Source: Alphaproteobacteria bacterium (GTDB taxonomy: Bacteria > Pseudomonadota > Alphaproteobacteria > Acetobacterales > Acetobacteraceae). From it: a DNA stretch of 64,000 nt. The stretch's first letter is position 1; each line of letters starts with the position of its first letter. The DNA lies in the NCBI GenBank assembly GCA_016869735.1, contig VGDL01000008.1, positions 1 to 64,000 of the forward strand, written 5' to 3'. The position numbers and the translations under genes were made by a program. The notes under the pieces are model-generated. The model was not told where the DNA came from. It ran no database searches and worked only from the letters and a program-made list of their open reading frames with translations. Positions 25,954 through 35,526 of this stretch are shown here, in pieces.

Positions 25954-28893
25954 ATGAGTGACCAGAACGAGCAGGACGCGGGTAAAAGCAGGCTGAGCCT
26001 TCGGCCCGGCGGACGCCTCGAGCTTGGCAAGACGGTGGATGCGGGCAGCGTCCGCCAATCCTTCAGCCACGGCCGATCGAAGACCGTGCAGGTCGAGGTT
26101 GTAAAGAAGCGCGCGGTAGCGCCAAGCCCGGTGCGCCCGGGTATTGGTGTGCCCGCCGCGCGCGCGCTTGGCCCGGCACCCGCGGCCAAGGCACCGGGCG
26201 CCCCCGCGACTACACCCACGCCCACGCCCACCGTGGCACCACCCGCCGCAGCCCCGATAGAAGCGGCACCGGTAGCACCGGCGCCCGCACCGCCGCCGGT
26301 TGTGGAGCCAGCGCCAAGCCCGGCCGTAGAAGCCGTAGAAATAGCGGAAACCCCGGCAGCGCCCCCCGCGCCGAAACCCGCACCCCCATCCCCAGCTTCT
26401 ACGCGCGTTGCGGCACCGCCGCCGCCAACGCGGTCAGGCGCCGGTTCTGCGCGCCCTGGCGCGGGTGGGTCAGGCCGCCCGGGTGCTGGCGGCCAGGCCG
26501 GCACCACCACCACAGGCAGGCCGCTGACCCAGGCGGAACTCGCCATGCGTCAGCGGGTGCTGGAAGAAAATCGCCGCAATGAAGCGCAGCGCCAGCGTGA
26601 GGAACGCGAACGTCAGGCGCTGACGGTGCGTTCTGCCGCTGAAGAAGCCGCGCGCCGCGTTGAAGAAGAAGCCCGCGCCAAGGAAGAAGCTGCCCGCCGG
26701 GCTGAGGAAGAAGCCCGCGCTGCCCAGGAAGCCGCGCGTCGCCCTGCCCCGCCACCCGGTGCCCAAGCTACCGCGCCTGCCGCGGCACCTGGTCGTGGGC
26801 CGGCTGGCGCGCCCGTGCGCAAGCCGGCCACGACGGAAGCGCCGGTCAAGTTGACCCTGAAGGCGCGTTCCCCGTCCGATGATGATGAGGACGGGCCGCG
26901 CCGCCCGGCGCTGCGTCGCCCTGGCGCGGCACCTGGCCCGGCCAAGCGGCTTACCCTCGCCCCGGTCAAGAAATCGCCGCCCGGCGCTGATCGTCGCCGC
27001 GAAGGCCGCATTGACGTGCAGGCCGCGCTTGAAGGTGAAGATGAACGCACGCGGTCCATCGCTTCTGTCCGGCGGGCGCGTGAACGTGAACGCCGCCAGC
27101 AGGAATTGGCGCGGCTTCGGTCCGGCACTGAACGTGTGGTGCGCGAAGTGGTGGTGCCGGAAAGCATCACCGTGCAGGAATTGGCCAATCGTATGGCTGC
27201 GCGCGGCGGGGAAGTGGTGAAAAGCCTGTTCCGCATGGGCGTGATGGCGACGCTCACGCAAAGCATTGATGCCGATACTGCCGAATTGGTGGTGCAGGAA
27301 TTTGGCCATCGCGTGAAGCGCGTGAGTGAATCCGATGTCGAAATCGGCCTGGAAGGCGCGCAGGATACGGATACGCAGCTGCTGCCGCGCCCGCCTGTGG
27401 TCACCATCATGGGCCATGTTGACCATGGCAAGACCAGCCTTTTGGATGCGCTCCGCAAGACCGATGTTGTCGCGCATGAAGCGGGCGGCATCACGCAGCA
27501 TATCGGCGCCTATCAGATCACGGTGCCAGCCGGTGATCGCGTGACCTTCATTGATACACCTGGCCATGAAGCCTTCACCGCCATGCGTGCGCGTGGTGCT
27601 TCGGTCACGGATATGGTGGTGCTGGTGGTGGCGGCGGATGATGGTGTCATGCCGCAAACCGTGGAAGCCATCCGCCATGCGCGCGCTGCCAATGTGCCGC
27701 TGATTGTTGCGGTGAATAAAATTGACAAGCCCGGCGTGAAGCCCGAACGCGTGAAGCAGGAATTGCTGCAGCACGAAATCGTGGTGGAAAGCCTTGGCGG
27801 CGAAACCCAGGAAATCGAAGTCTCCGCCACCCAGAAGATCAATTTGGACAAGCTGCTGGAAGCGATTTCGCTGCAGGCAGAAATCCTTGATCTGCGGGCC
27901 AATCCGGACCGCGCGGCGGAAGGCACCGTGATTGAAAGCAAGCTGGATCGCGGGCGCGGCCCCGTGGCGACCGTTCTGGTGCAAAAGGGCTCGCTCAAGC
28001 AGGGTGACATTGTCGTGGCCGGCGCCGAATGGGGCCGTGTGCGCGCAATGCTGGATGACAAGGGCCGCCAATTGAAGGATGCCGGGCCATCCTTGCCGGT
28101 GGAAATCCTGGGCCTTTCCGGCGTGCCGACGGCGGGCGAGAATTTCATCGCCGTTGAAAACGAAGCCCGCGCGCGGGAAATTTCCGAATTCCGTCAGCGC
28201 AAGCTGCGCGAAAAAGCCACCGCCACTGCCGGCGCTGGCCGTGGCAGCCTGACCGATATGCTGGCCCGCATCCAGGCGGGTGAGCAGAAGGAAGTTGCTG
28301 TCGTTGTGAAGGCCGATGTGCAGGGTAGCTCTGAAGCCATCGGCGTCACGCTCGGCAAGCTTGGCAATGAAGAAGTGCGGGTGCGCGTACTGCATAGCGC
28401 GGTGGGGCAGATCACGGAATCCGATATCCAGCTGGCCAAGGCGTCCGATGCGGTGATCGTTGCCTTCAATGTGCGCGCCACATCGCAAGCGCGGGATCTG
28501 GCGCAGCGCGAAGCTGTCGAAATCCGCTACTATTCGATCATTTACGAAGTCGCGGATGACATTGAAAAGCTGGTCAAGGGCAAGCTCGCACCGGTGCAGC
28601 GCGAAAAGTTCTTGGGCTATGCGCAGATTTTGCAGGTCTTCGAAGTCAAGCGCATCGGCAAGGTGGCCGGCTGCCGTATCACGGAAGGCCAGGTCAAGCG
28701 CGGTGCCGGCGTGCGGTTGTTGCGCGATGGTGTCGTGATCCATCAGGGCGAATTGTCCACGCTGCGGCGCTTCAAGGATGATGTGCGCGAAGTGGGCAAT
28801 GGCCTGGAATGCGGCATGTCCTTCGCCAATTACGATGACATCCGCGTTGGCGATCAGATCGAATGCTATGAGACGGAGACAGTGGCGGGCTGA
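25954..28893 (+). CDS. infB: Translation initiation factor IF-2
   Basis: A 979-residue GTPase that recruits initiator tRNA to the 30S subunit. After the alphaproteobacterial N-terminal start [17 protein letters not shown] comes a long Pro/Ala-rich linker (about residues 60-180), an Arg/Glu-rich charged helix (about 190-270), the IF2 N domain, then the G domain: G1 GHVDHGKTS near residue 487, G3 DTPGHEAF and G4 NKIDKPG. The C-terminal C1/C2 domains end [10 protein letters not shown]-like at the tail. The low-complexity linker is normal for the family. Confidence 0.98.
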   Translation: MSDQNEQDAGKSRLSLRPGGRLELGKTVDAGSVRQSFSHGRSKTVQVEVVKKRAVAPSPVRPGIGVPAARALGPAPAAKAPGAPATTPTPTPTVAPPAAAPIEAAPVAPAPAPPPVVEPAPSPAVEAVEIAETPAAPPAPKPAPPSPASTRVAAPPPPTRSGAGSARPGAGGSGRPGAGGQAGTTTTGRPLTQAELAMRQRVLEENRRNEAQRQREERERQALTVRSAAEEAARRVEEEARAKEEAARRAEEEARAAQEAARRPAPPPGAQATAPAAAPGRGPAGAPVRKPATTEAPVKLTLKARSPSDDDEDGPRRPALRRPGAAPGPAKRLTLAPVKKSPPGADRRREGRIDVQAALEGEDERTRSIASVRRARERERRQQELARLRSGTERVVREVVVPESITVQELANRMAARGGEVVKSLFRMGVMATLTQSIDADTAELVVQEFGHRVKRVSESDVEIGLEGAQDTDTQLLPRPPVVTIMGHVDHGKTSLLDALRKTDVVAHEAGGITQHIGAYQITVPAGDRVTFIDTPGHEAFTAMRARGASVTDMVVLVVAADDGVMPQTVEAIRHARAANVPLIVAVNKIDKPGVKPERVKQELLQHEIVVESLGGETQEIEVSATQKINLDKLLEAISLQAEILDLRANPDRAAEGTVIESKLDRGRGPVATVLVQKGSLKQGDIVVAGAEWGRVRAMLDDKGRQLKDAGPSLPVEILGLSGVPTAGENFIAVENEARAREISEFRQRKLREKATATAGAGRGSLTDMLARIQAGEQKEVAVVVKADVQGSSEAIGVTLGKLGNEEVRVRVLHSAVGQITESDIQLAKASDAVIVAFNVRATSQARDLAQREAVEIRYYSIIYEVADDIEKLVKGKLAPVQREKFLGYAQILQVFEVKRIGKVAGCRITEGQVKRGAGVRLLRDGVVIHQGELSTLRRFKDDVREVGNGLECGMSFANYDDIRVGDQIECYETETVAG

Positions 28894-28925
28894 TCAGCCC
28901 CCACGGCTTTCGGCCTTTCTGGCAA

Positions 28926-28947
28926 GCCTGGGCTGTGCGGCCCAGGC
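28926..28947 (+). other. Hairpin between infB and rbfA
   Basis: GCCTGGGC pairs exactly with GCCCAGGC around TGTGCG. It lies in the 66-base gap between two genes of one operon, with no T tract, so it is more likely a processing or stability element. Confidence 0.5.
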
Positions 28948-28959
28948 AGGGAACCCTTC

Positions 28960-29382
28960 ATGAGCAAGCATCAGCATCAAGGCCGGGCGGAAGGCCCTTC
29001 CCAGCGCCAATTGCGCGTGGGTGAGGAAGTGCGCCACGCGCTTGCCGCCACCTTCGCGCGCGCGGAGTTCCGAGACCCTGCCTTGCAGGGACTGCACCTG
29101 ACGGTGACAGAGGTGCGTGCCTCGCCTGATTTGAAGCACATGACCGCCTTTGTTGCGGCACTCGGGCGGGAAATCACCAAGGAAGAATTGGCCGGCCTCA
29201 GGCGCGTGAGTTCCTTCCTGCGACGGGAAGTTTCCCATAGCGTGCGGCTGAAATTCGCGCCTGATCTGCATTTCCAGTCTGATACCGCACTTGATTACGC
29301 CATGCACGTAGATGAGGTGATGCGCCGGCCCGAAGTGCAGCGCGACCTGCAAGCCAAGCCTGAAGGGGATGACAAGGCATGA
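28960..29382 (+). CDS. rbfA: Ribosome-binding factor A
   Basis: A 140-residue KH-like protein for late 30S maturation and cold adaptation. It shows QRQLRVGEEVRHALAATFAR at the N terminus and HLTVTEVRASPDLKHMTAFV in the core. Length suits the alphaproteobacterial form with short extensions. Its TGA overlaps the truB ATG (ATGA), so the two are translationally coupled. Confidence 0.96.
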   Translation: MSKHQHQGRAEGPSQRQLRVGEEVRHALAATFARAEFRDPALQGLHLTVTEVRASPDLKHMTAFVAALGREITKEELAGLRRVSSFLRREVSHSVRLKFAPDLHFQSDTALDYAMHVDEVMRRPEVQRDLQAKPEGDDKA

Positions 29383-30368
29383 GCGAGGTTCGCGAAAAGC
29401 GCCCCGGCCCGCCACGCGGCAAGAACCGCCAGCACAAGAAGCCGAAGGGCATTGCGCTGGATGGTTGGCTGATCATTGACAAGCCAACGGGTGTTGGTTC
29501 GACCGATGTGGTCACGCTGTGCAAGCGTGGCTTCAATGCCCAAAAATGCGGCCATGGCGGTACGCTTGATCCGCTGGCAACGGGTGTGCTGCCAATTGCC
29601 TTTGGTGCGGCGACGAAAACCGTGCCCTATGTGATGGATGGCACGAAGACCTATCGTTTCACGCTGAAATTCGGCGAAGCGCGAGATTCCGATGATGCCG
29701 ATGGCAAGGTGATTGCCACGTCAGATGTGCGGCCTGATGACGCGACCATTCGCGCCGCGCTGCCGCAATTCATTGGCGATATCATGCAGGTGCCGCCCAT
29801 ATTCTCGGCCATCAAGGTCGCGGGCGAACGCGCCTATGATCTGGCGCGCGCCGGCGAAATCCCGGAATTGGCGCCGCGCCCGGCCCGGGTGGATCGGTTT
29901 GAGCTGATTGAACGCCCAGATGCCGACACGGCGGTGTTTTTCGTTGAATCCGGCAAGGGCGTTTATATGCGGAGCCTGGCGCGCGATATTGCGCGGGCCT
30001 GTGGTTCGGTTGGGCATATCACAGCGTTGCGCCGCATGCGTGTTGGGCCTTTTCACGAAAAAGATGCCGTAGCCCTGGACAAGATCGCCGTTTCCGGCGA
30101 TATGCCGCTCCCTCCCCCGGCGCTTTTGCTCCCGGTGACGACCGCGCTGGCCGACATCCCGGCGCTGGCCCTCACGGAAGCGGAAGCCGCGCGGCTCTCC
30201 TTCGGTCAGCATATTCCGCTGGTTGAATTGATGGGCCGGGTCCCGCGTGAGGCCAACCCCGATGGGGGCCTGGCCAGAGCGATGGTGGGGGAGCGCCTGA
30301 TGGGTCTTGCCCGCTTGGAAGAAGGCTTGCTGAAGCCAGAGCGTTGGTTGGGCCAGGGCGGTTCTTGA
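29379..30368 (+). CDS. truB: tRNA pseudouridine(55) synthase
   Basis: A 329-residue enzyme making pseudouridine 55 in the T loop. The N-terminal basic stretch GPPRGKNRQHKKPKG is followed by GWLIIDKPTGVGST and the catalytic GHGGTLDPLATGVLPIA, with the catalytic Asp. KTYRFTLKFGEARDSDD and the C-terminal PUA-like part are present. Coupled to rbfA upstream; rpsO lies 39 bases downstream. Confidence 0.97.
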   Translation: MSEVREKRPGPPRGKNRQHKKPKGIALDGWLIIDKPTGVGSTDVVTLCKRGFNAQKCGHGGTLDPLATGVLPIAFGAATKTVPYVMDGTKTYRFTLKFGEARDSDDADGKVIATSDVRPDDATIRAALPQFIGDIMQVPPIFSAIKVAGERAYDLARAGEIPELAPRPARVDRFELIERPDADTAVFFVESGKGVYMRSLARDIARACGSVGHITALRRMRVGPFHEKDAVALDKIAVSGDMPLPPPALLLPVTTALADIPALALTEAEAARLSFGQHIPLVELMGRVPREANPDGGLARAMVGERLMGLARLEEGLLKPERWLGQGGS

Positions 30369-30407
30369 ACCAGATTGGGGTTCGCCCCGCACCATAGGAG
30401 AAATCCG

Positions 30408-30677
30408 ATGTCGATCACCGCGGAGCGTCGCACGACGCTTATTTCTGAATACGCCACCAAGCAGGGCGATACCGGCAGCCCGGAAGTGCAGGTGGCCCTG
30501 CTGTCTGAGCGCATTTCCAACCTGACCGAGCATCTGAAGACCCACGCCAAGGATTTCCATTCCCGGCGCGGTTTGCTTGTGCTGGTGGGTCAGCGTCGTG
30601 GCCTGTTGGATTACCTGAAGAAGAAGGACCAGAAGCGGTATGAAACGCTGATCGGTCGCCTGGGGCTGCGGCGGTAG
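30408..30677 (+). CDS. rpsO: 30S ribosomal protein S15
   Basis: An 89-residue 16S-rRNA-binding protein. [31 protein letters not shown] and [12 protein letters not shown] are the universal signatures. TAGGAG lies eight bases before the ATG; the reading from 30375 is only an open extension. A GGGG-TTCG-CCCC hairpin in the short leader (30377-30388) could bind S15 in autoregulation, as in other bacteria, but the sequence match was not tested. A strong terminator follows. Confidence 0.98.
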   Translation: MSITAERRTTLISEYATKQGDTGSPEVQVALLSERISNLTEHLKTHAKDFHSRRGLLVLVGQRRGLLDYLKKKDQKRYETLIGRLGLRR

Positions 30678-30713
30678 TTTTTTCTATCTGGCGGTTACCG
30701 CCATTGGAAAAGG

Positions 30714-30743
30714 AAAGGGGGTTTAAGCCCCCTTTTTGCTTTT
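30714..30743 (+). terminator. Rho-independent terminator after rpsO
   Basis: AAAGGGGG-TTTAAG-CCCCCTTTTT forms a seven- to eight-pair stem followed by TTTTTGCTTTT. It closes the rimP-rpsO operon. A second small hairpin, GGCGG-TTA-CCGCC, lies just before it. Confidence 0.9.
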
Positions 30744-30751
30744 CTGCCCGC

Positions 30752-31342
30752 CTATTTTTTGCTGGCCGGCGGTAGCCCCGGAAGCGTGCCCCCCGGCATT
30801 TGCATGGCAGGCGTGCCGGCCGGGCGTTGGAAGCGCGCCACATCCTGGGTGCCATAGGTCACGCGCAACGCCTCAAGCCCGCCTTGCATGCCCTGGGCCG
30901 CGCCTTGGGACCGCAGCATCACCCCATCATCGGTGAAGCAGCCGGTGCCGGAACCCTGCGGCCCTTCATGCCGCCAATTGGTGCAGGCAACACCAGCCAC
31001 ACGATCCGCCCCAAGTTTGGTGAAGCGCGCGGATTCGAGTGCGCGTACATGGGCGGCCGCCTGGGCCATGGGGATATCCATCACCATGGGCTGGGGTATT
31101 TCCATGACCGCAAAACCCTTCTGCCCGGCGAAATCGGCGATGGTGTAGCCCATGCCCGGCAGTTCCACGCGCATCAGCCGCGCCGCCGCCGCCCAGGCCA
31201 TGGTGATTTCCTGCATGGGGCCAGCGCCGGAAACGCGGTAGGTCACGGCCACGTCGCGGCTTGGGAAAAGCCGCGGCGCGTCCTGCGCCAAAGCCGGCAG
31301 GCTGAAAGCAAGGGCGCTGATCGCGAGAAAAATAGACCGCAT
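30752..31342 (-). CDS. Exported protein of unknown function
   Basis: A 196-residue protein with a clean signal peptide (MRSIFLAISALAFSLPALAQ, cleavage after ALA). The mature part is beta-rich with TYRVSGAGPMQEITMAWAAA, a middle ADFAGQKGFAVMEI, and two Cys in VAGVACTNWRHEGPQGSG and GTGCFTDDGVML that could form a disulfide. The C-terminal half reads like a DUF4412-type periplasmic domain, but I am not sure. AGGAG upstream of the ATG at 31342. It is convergent with rpsO across the terminator and divergent from pnp. Confidence 0.7.
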   Translation of the reverse strand: MRSIFLAISALAFSLPALAQDAPRLFPSRDVAVTYRVSGAGPMQEITMAWAAAARLMRVELPGMGYTIADFAGQKGFAVMEIPQPMVMDIPMAQAAAHVRALESARFTKLGADRVAGVACTNWRHEGPQGSGTGCFTDDGVMLRSQGAAQGMQGGLEALRVTYGTQDVARFQRPAGTPAMQMPGGTLPGLPPASKK

Positions 31343-31825
31343 GGGATGCTCCTGAAGGTGTCCGAAACCGGACCGGCAGGGACTCTGCCCCCGAATTGCG
31401 GCGAAAATCGTAAAATTCCCGCCCAATTCCGCCCCTTTCCCCGCTGTGGCGCAAGTTTCTGGTGGCAATTTCCTGCAATCCGCGCCATATGCCCGCTTGG
31501 TGTTGCCCGGCCGGAAGCCGGGGCGCCAACCGCCGCGCACGCTGCGGGTTAGGACAGTGTTTCAAGCCGTGGCTTCGGAATAGGGACCACCGCGGCGTTT
31601 CCGGCCACATGGGCGGCCTTCCCGTCGCGCCTTTTCGCGATGGGCCCACCCCATGCCGCCCGAGACGCCGAGCAAACGGCCCCGCCACCGAGTATCCTCG
31701 GTGCTTTCCTGTCTTCACCCCTTGCGTCGCATTCCGGGGCCATTCGGCCCCTTCTGCCGCGCTGTCGCCCAAAGGGGGCGCGGCGTGGTTCGCGCTGGCA
31801 TGGGCCAGCGCCCGAGAGGATGACG
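31343..31825. other. 483-base non-coding gap, including the pnp leader
   Basis: No convincing gene. It must hold the promoter of the exported protein (minus) and of pnp (plus). Near pnp there are two perfect hairpins: CACCGAG-TATC-CTCGGTG at 31686-31703 and GGGGCC-ATTC-GGCCCC at 31736-31751. In enterobacteria pnp controls itself through RNase III processing of leader stems, so these could have a similar role; that is analogy only. Confidence 0.5.
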
Positions 31826-34027
31826 ATGTTCGACAATTACTTCCGCAAGGAAATCGCCTGGGGCGGCAAGACCCTGGTTCTGGAAAGCGGCAAGATCGCC
31901 CGCCAGGCCGATGGTGCCGTGATGGCCCGCCTGGGTGACACGATTGTGCTTTGCACCGCCGTTGGTGCGCGTTCCGCAAAGCCTGGTCAGGATTTCTTCC
32001 CGCTGACCGTGCATTATCAGGAAAAGACCTTCGCCGCCGGCAAGATCCCGGGCGGCTTCTTCAAGCGTGAAGGCCGCCCTTCTGAATCCGAGACGCTGAT
32101 TTCGCGCCTGATTGACCGCCCGATCCGCCCGCTTTTCCCTGAGGGCTTTCGCAACGAAGTCCAGGTGATTGCGACCGTGCTGTCGCATGATATGGAAAAT
32201 GATCCCGATATCGTTGCCATGGTGGGCTGCTCCGCCGCGCTGACGTTGTCCGGCATCCCCTTTTTCGGCCCGGTCGGCGCAGCGCGCGTTGGCTATATCA
32301 ATGGCGCCTATGTGCTGAACCCGACTGCCGATCAGCGCAAGGAAAGCGTGCTGGATCTGGTGCTGGCCGGCACCGCCGAAGGCGTGCTGATGGTGGAATC
32401 GGAAGCGAGCGAATTGACGGAAGAAGTCATGCTCGGTGCCGTCACCTTCGGCCATGCGGCCTTCCAGCCGGTGATCCAGGCGATCATTGAATTGGCTGAA
32501 GTTGCCTCCAAGGAACCCTGGCCGCTGCCGGAGCCTTCGGAAGCGGAAGTCGCACTCAAGAAGCGCATCGCCGAATTGGGCCGCGCCGATATGGCCGTTG
32601 CCTATACGGAAACGCAGAAGCTGGTCCGCCAGGATAAGGTGGGCGCGGTGAAGAAGAAGGTGATTGCAGCCCTTGAAGCCGAAGGTGCTGATGTGAACCT
32701 GGCGAAGGGCTTGCTCAAGGAATTGGAAGCGGATGTGGTCCGCAACAATATCCTTGACACCGGCAAGCGGATTGACGGGCGTGACACACGCACCGTGCGC
32801 CCCATCATGGCGGAAGTGGGCGTGCTGCCGCGCGCGCATGGGTCAGCACTTTTCACCCGTGGTGAAACCCAGGCGCTGTGCGTGGCAACACTCGGCACCG
32901 GCCAGGATGAGCAGGTGATTGATGCGCTGGCCGGTGAATACCGCGAAGATTTCATGCTGCACTATAATTTCCCGCCCTATTCGGTGAATGAAACGGGCCG
33001 CATGGGCAGCCCCGGCCGGCGTGAAGTGGGCCATGGCAAGCTTGCCTGGCGCGCCATTCATCCGCTGCTGCCGGAGAAGGAAAAATTCCCCTACACCGTG
33101 CGCGTGGTCTCCGAAATCACGGAAAGCAATGGCTCATCTTCCATGGCGACGGTCTGCGGGACATCGCTTTCCATGATGGATGCCGGCGTGCCGCTGAAGC
33201 GCCCTTGCGCGGGCATTGCGATGGGCCTGATCAAGGAAGATCGTGGCTTCGCCGTGCTGTCCGATATTCTGGGCGATGAGGATCACCTCGGCGATATGGA
33301 TTTCAAGGTGGCCGGAACGGAAGTGGGGATTACCTCGCTCCAGATGGACATCAAGATCACCTCCATCACGCCGGAAATCATGCGCATTGCGGTGGAACAG
33401 GCGCGTGAAGGCCGGCTGCATATCCTTGGCGAAATGGCCAAGGGGCTGACGGGCGCGCGCACCGATGTGGCGGCGACCGCGCCGCGCATCACCGTGATCA
33501 ATGTGCCGAAGGACAAGATCCGTGATGTGATCGGTTCCGGCGGCAAGGTCATTCGTGAAATCACGGAACAGACCGGCACCAAGGTGGATATCGAAGATGA
33601 CGGCACCATCAAGGTTGCCGCCACCAGCATTGAAGCCGCGCAGCGCGCCATTGATTGGATCAAGGGCATTGTGGCGGAACCGGAACTTGGCGCGATCTAT
33701 AACGGGAAGGTCGTGAAGACCGCCGATTTCGGCGCCTTCGTGAATTTCCTCGGCGCCAAGGATGGGCTGGTGCATATCTCGGAACTCGCGAATGATCGCG
33801 TGAACAAGACCACCGATATCGTCAAGGACGGCGATGCGGTCAAGGTCAAGGTCATTGGCTTTGATGAGCGCGGCAAGGTGAAGCTTTCCATGCGCGTCGT
33901 GGATCAGGCGACGGGTGCGGATATCACCGAACAGGTCGGCGCCAAGCGCCCGCGCCCGGAAGGTGATGACCGCCGTGGCGGTGAACGTGGTGAACGCCGC
34001 GAACGCCGTGAACCGCGGGGCGATTGA
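31826..34027 (+). CDS. pnp: Polyribonucleotide nucleotidyltransferase (PNPase)
   Basis: A 733-residue 3'-5' phosphorolytic exoribonuclease, trimeric core of the RNA degradosome. Two RNase PH domains are visible ([11 protein letters not shown] with [16 protein letters not shown] in the first; [20 protein letters not shown] and [14 protein letters not shown] in the second), then a KH domain ([16 protein letters not shown] near residue 563) and an S1 domain ([20 protein letters not shown]). The Arg/Gly/Glu-rich tail is typical. The start is ATG at 31826 after GAGAGG; ATG at 31820 would add two residues. Confidence 0.97.
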   Translation: MFDNYFRKEIAWGGKTLVLESGKIARQADGAVMARLGDTIVLCTAVGARSAKPGQDFFPLTVHYQEKTFAAGKIPGGFFKREGRPSESETLISRLIDRPIRPLFPEGFRNEVQVIATVLSHDMENDPDIVAMVGCSAALTLSGIPFFGPVGAARVGYINGAYVLNPTADQRKESVLDLVLAGTAEGVLMVESEASELTEEVMLGAVTFGHAAFQPVIQAIIELAEVASKEPWPLPEPSEAEVALKKRIAELGRADMAVAYTETQKLVRQDKVGAVKKKVIAALEAEGADVNLAKGLLKELEADVVRNNILDTGKRIDGRDTRTVRPIMAEVGVLPRAHGSALFTRGETQALCVATLGTGQDEQVIDALAGEYREDFMLHYNFPPYSVNETGRMGSPGRREVGHGKLAWRAIHPLLPEKEKFPYTVRVVSEITESNGSSSMATVCGTSLSMMDAGVPLKRPCAGIAMGLIKEDRGFAVLSDILGDEDHLGDMDFKVAGTEVGITSLQMDIKITSITPEIMRIAVEQAREGRLHILGEMAKGLTGARTDVAATAPRITVINVPKDKIRDVIGSGGKVIREITEQTGTKVDIEDDGTIKVAATSIEAAQRAIDWIKGIVAEPELGAIYNGKVVKTADFGAFVNFLGAKDGLVHISELANDRVNKTTDIVKDGDAVKVKVIGFDERGKVKLSMRVVDQATGADITEQVGAKRPRPEGDDRRGGERGERRERREPRGD

Positions 34028-34043
34028 CCCTGGCTGACCCAAA

Positions 34044-34070
34044 CCCCGCCCCCTGACATGAGGGGCGGGG
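34044..34070 (+). terminator. Strong hairpin after pnp
   Basis: CCCCGCCCC pairs perfectly with GGGGCGGGG around nine bases, starting 16 bases past the pnp stop. No T tract follows, so it may protect the 3' end or work with Rho. Confidence 0.55.
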
Positions 34071-34081
34071 CATGGCATAAC

Positions 34082-34095
34082 GTCACAAAATTGTG
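34082..34095. promoter_or_regulatory. TCACAA-N2-TTGTGA inverted repeat upstream of the flavoprotein gene
   Basis: Two perfect six-base half sites with a two-base centre lie 24 bases before the TTG start at 34119, between the pnp hairpin and the ribosome site. The position suits an operator close to the transcription start. The regulator is unknown. Confidence 0.35.
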
Positions 34096-34118
34096 ATTCT
34101 TTCGGGGAGCGCCGTTAC

Positions 34119-35519
34119 TTGAAGGCTATCAATACAATCCGGATGGGGGGCGTTGATGTCCTGCCGCTGGTCGAAGGCGGCAAAGGGGTTGCCGTTTCCA
34201 ATGGTCGCACTTGCGGCGCCTGGGCATCGGCTGGCGGCGTTGGCACATTCTCGGCCGTCAATGCCGATAGCTATGACTCGGATGGCAGTATCATCCGCCA
34301 AATCTATCACGGCAAAACGCGCCGCGACCGGCATGAAGAATTGGTTGAATACGGCATTAAAGGCGGCATCGCCCAAGCCCAGCGAGCCTGGGATATGGCC
34401 GGCGACAAGGGGCGCATCCACGCCAATATCCTGTGGGAAATGGGTGGCGCCGAACGCGTCGCGCGCGGTATGCTGGAAGGCGCGCGGGGCTTGATCCATG
34501 GCGTCACCTGTGGCGCGGGTATGCCCTATAAGCTCGCGGAAGTCGCGCGGGATTTCGGCATTCATTACTATCCGATCATTTCTTCCGCCCGTGCTTTCGC
34601 GGCCTTGTGGAAGCGTTCCTATCACAAGACGCGCGAATGGCTGGGCGGCGTGGTATATGAAGACCCGTGGCTGGCCGGCGGGCATAACGGGCTTTCCAAC
34701 AGCGAAAACCCGAAAGTGCCGGAAGCGCCATTTCCGCGCGTGCTGAAGCTGCGCCAGCAAATGCGCGAATTTGGTCTTGGCGATGTGCCAATCATCATGG
34801 CGGGTGGCGTCTGGTGGCTGGAAGAATGGGAAGATTGGATCGACAATCCTGATCTTGGCCCCATCGCTTTCCAATTCGGCACGCGCCCTTTGCTCACCCA
34901 GGAAAGCCCAATCAGCGATGCCTGGAAGCAGCGGCTGCTGACGCTGAAGCCGGGCGATGTGCTGCTGCAGCCTTTCTCGCCCACAGGCTTCTATTCTTCC
35001 GCCGTGCGCAATGAATTCCTGCGCGAATTGGAAGACCGCAATGAACGGCAAGTCGCCTACACGGCGGAACCGGTTGGCGAACATCTGGCGGAATATGGTG
35101 TCGGCCCGCGCAAGCGCCCGGTTTTTGTCGCGCCGCATGACCTGGCGCGCATCGCCCATTGGGAAGCGGACGGCTTCACGGAAGCCATGCGCACGCCGGA
35201 CAATACGCTGATTTTCGTGACGCCCGAAAAATCGCGCGAAATCGTCAAGGATCAGGTGGATTGCATGGGCTGTCTTTCGGCCTGCCGCTTTTCCAACTGG
35301 TCCCAGCATGAACCGGATTTTGACAATGGCCGCCGCGCCGATCCGCGCAGCTTCTGCATTCAAAAGACGCTGCAGGATGTCAGCCATGATGGGGCGCTGG
35401 AAAAGAACCTGATGTTCGCCGGGCATAATGCCTATCGCTTCGGGCAAGACCCCTTCTATTCCAACGGCTTCATCCCAAGTGCCACGCAATTGGTGGAACG
35501 CATCCTGACGGGGCGCTGA
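34119..35519 (+). CDS. Nitronate monooxygenase-type flavoprotein (TTG start)
   Basis: A 466-residue FMN protein of the 2-nitropropane dioxygenase/nitronate monooxygenase superfamily, long form. It starts KAINTIRMGGVDVLPLVEGG, has WASAGGVGTFSAVNADSY, the phosphate-binding VPIIMAGGVWWLEEW, and a Cys-containing C-terminal part (DQVDCMGCLSACRFSNW) that looks like a metal or redox motif (C-x2-C-x3-C). The substrate is not known and true nitronate oxidation is unproven for this subgroup. GGGGAG ten bases before TTG supports the start; the homologue-like M/LKAI opening agrees. Confidence 0.85.
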   Translation: MKAINTIRMGGVDVLPLVEGGKGVAVSNGRTCGAWASAGGVGTFSAVNADSYDSDGSIIRQIYHGKTRRDRHEELVEYGIKGGIAQAQRAWDMAGDKGRIHANILWEMGGAERVARGMLEGARGLIHGVTCGAGMPYKLAEVARDFGIHYYPIISSARAFAALWKRSYHKTREWLGGVVYEDPWLAGGHNGLSNSENPKVPEAPFPRVLKLRQQMREFGLGDVPIIMAGGVWWLEEWEDWIDNPDLGPIAFQFGTRPLLTQESPISDAWKQRLLTLKPGDVLLQPFSPTGFYSSAVRNEFLRELEDRNERQVAYTAEPVGEHLAEYGVGPRKRPVFVAPHDLARIAHWEADGFTEAMRTPDNTLIFVTPEKSREIVKDQVDCMGCLSACRFSNWSQHEPDFDNGRRADPRSFCIQKTLQDVSHDGALEKNLMFAGHNAYRFGQDPFYSNGFIPSATQLVERILTGR

Positions 35520-35526
35520 GGCCGTT

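Noticed and set aside
26470-28743. 757-codon minus-strand open frame opposite infB
   Set aside because: Composition is typical of an antisense shadow of a GC-rich gene, with no recognisable domain; infB is certain.
31640-31825. In-frame upstream extension of pnp
   Set aside because: The 62 extra residues are low-complexity and unlike PNPase; GAGAGG directly precedes ATG 31826.
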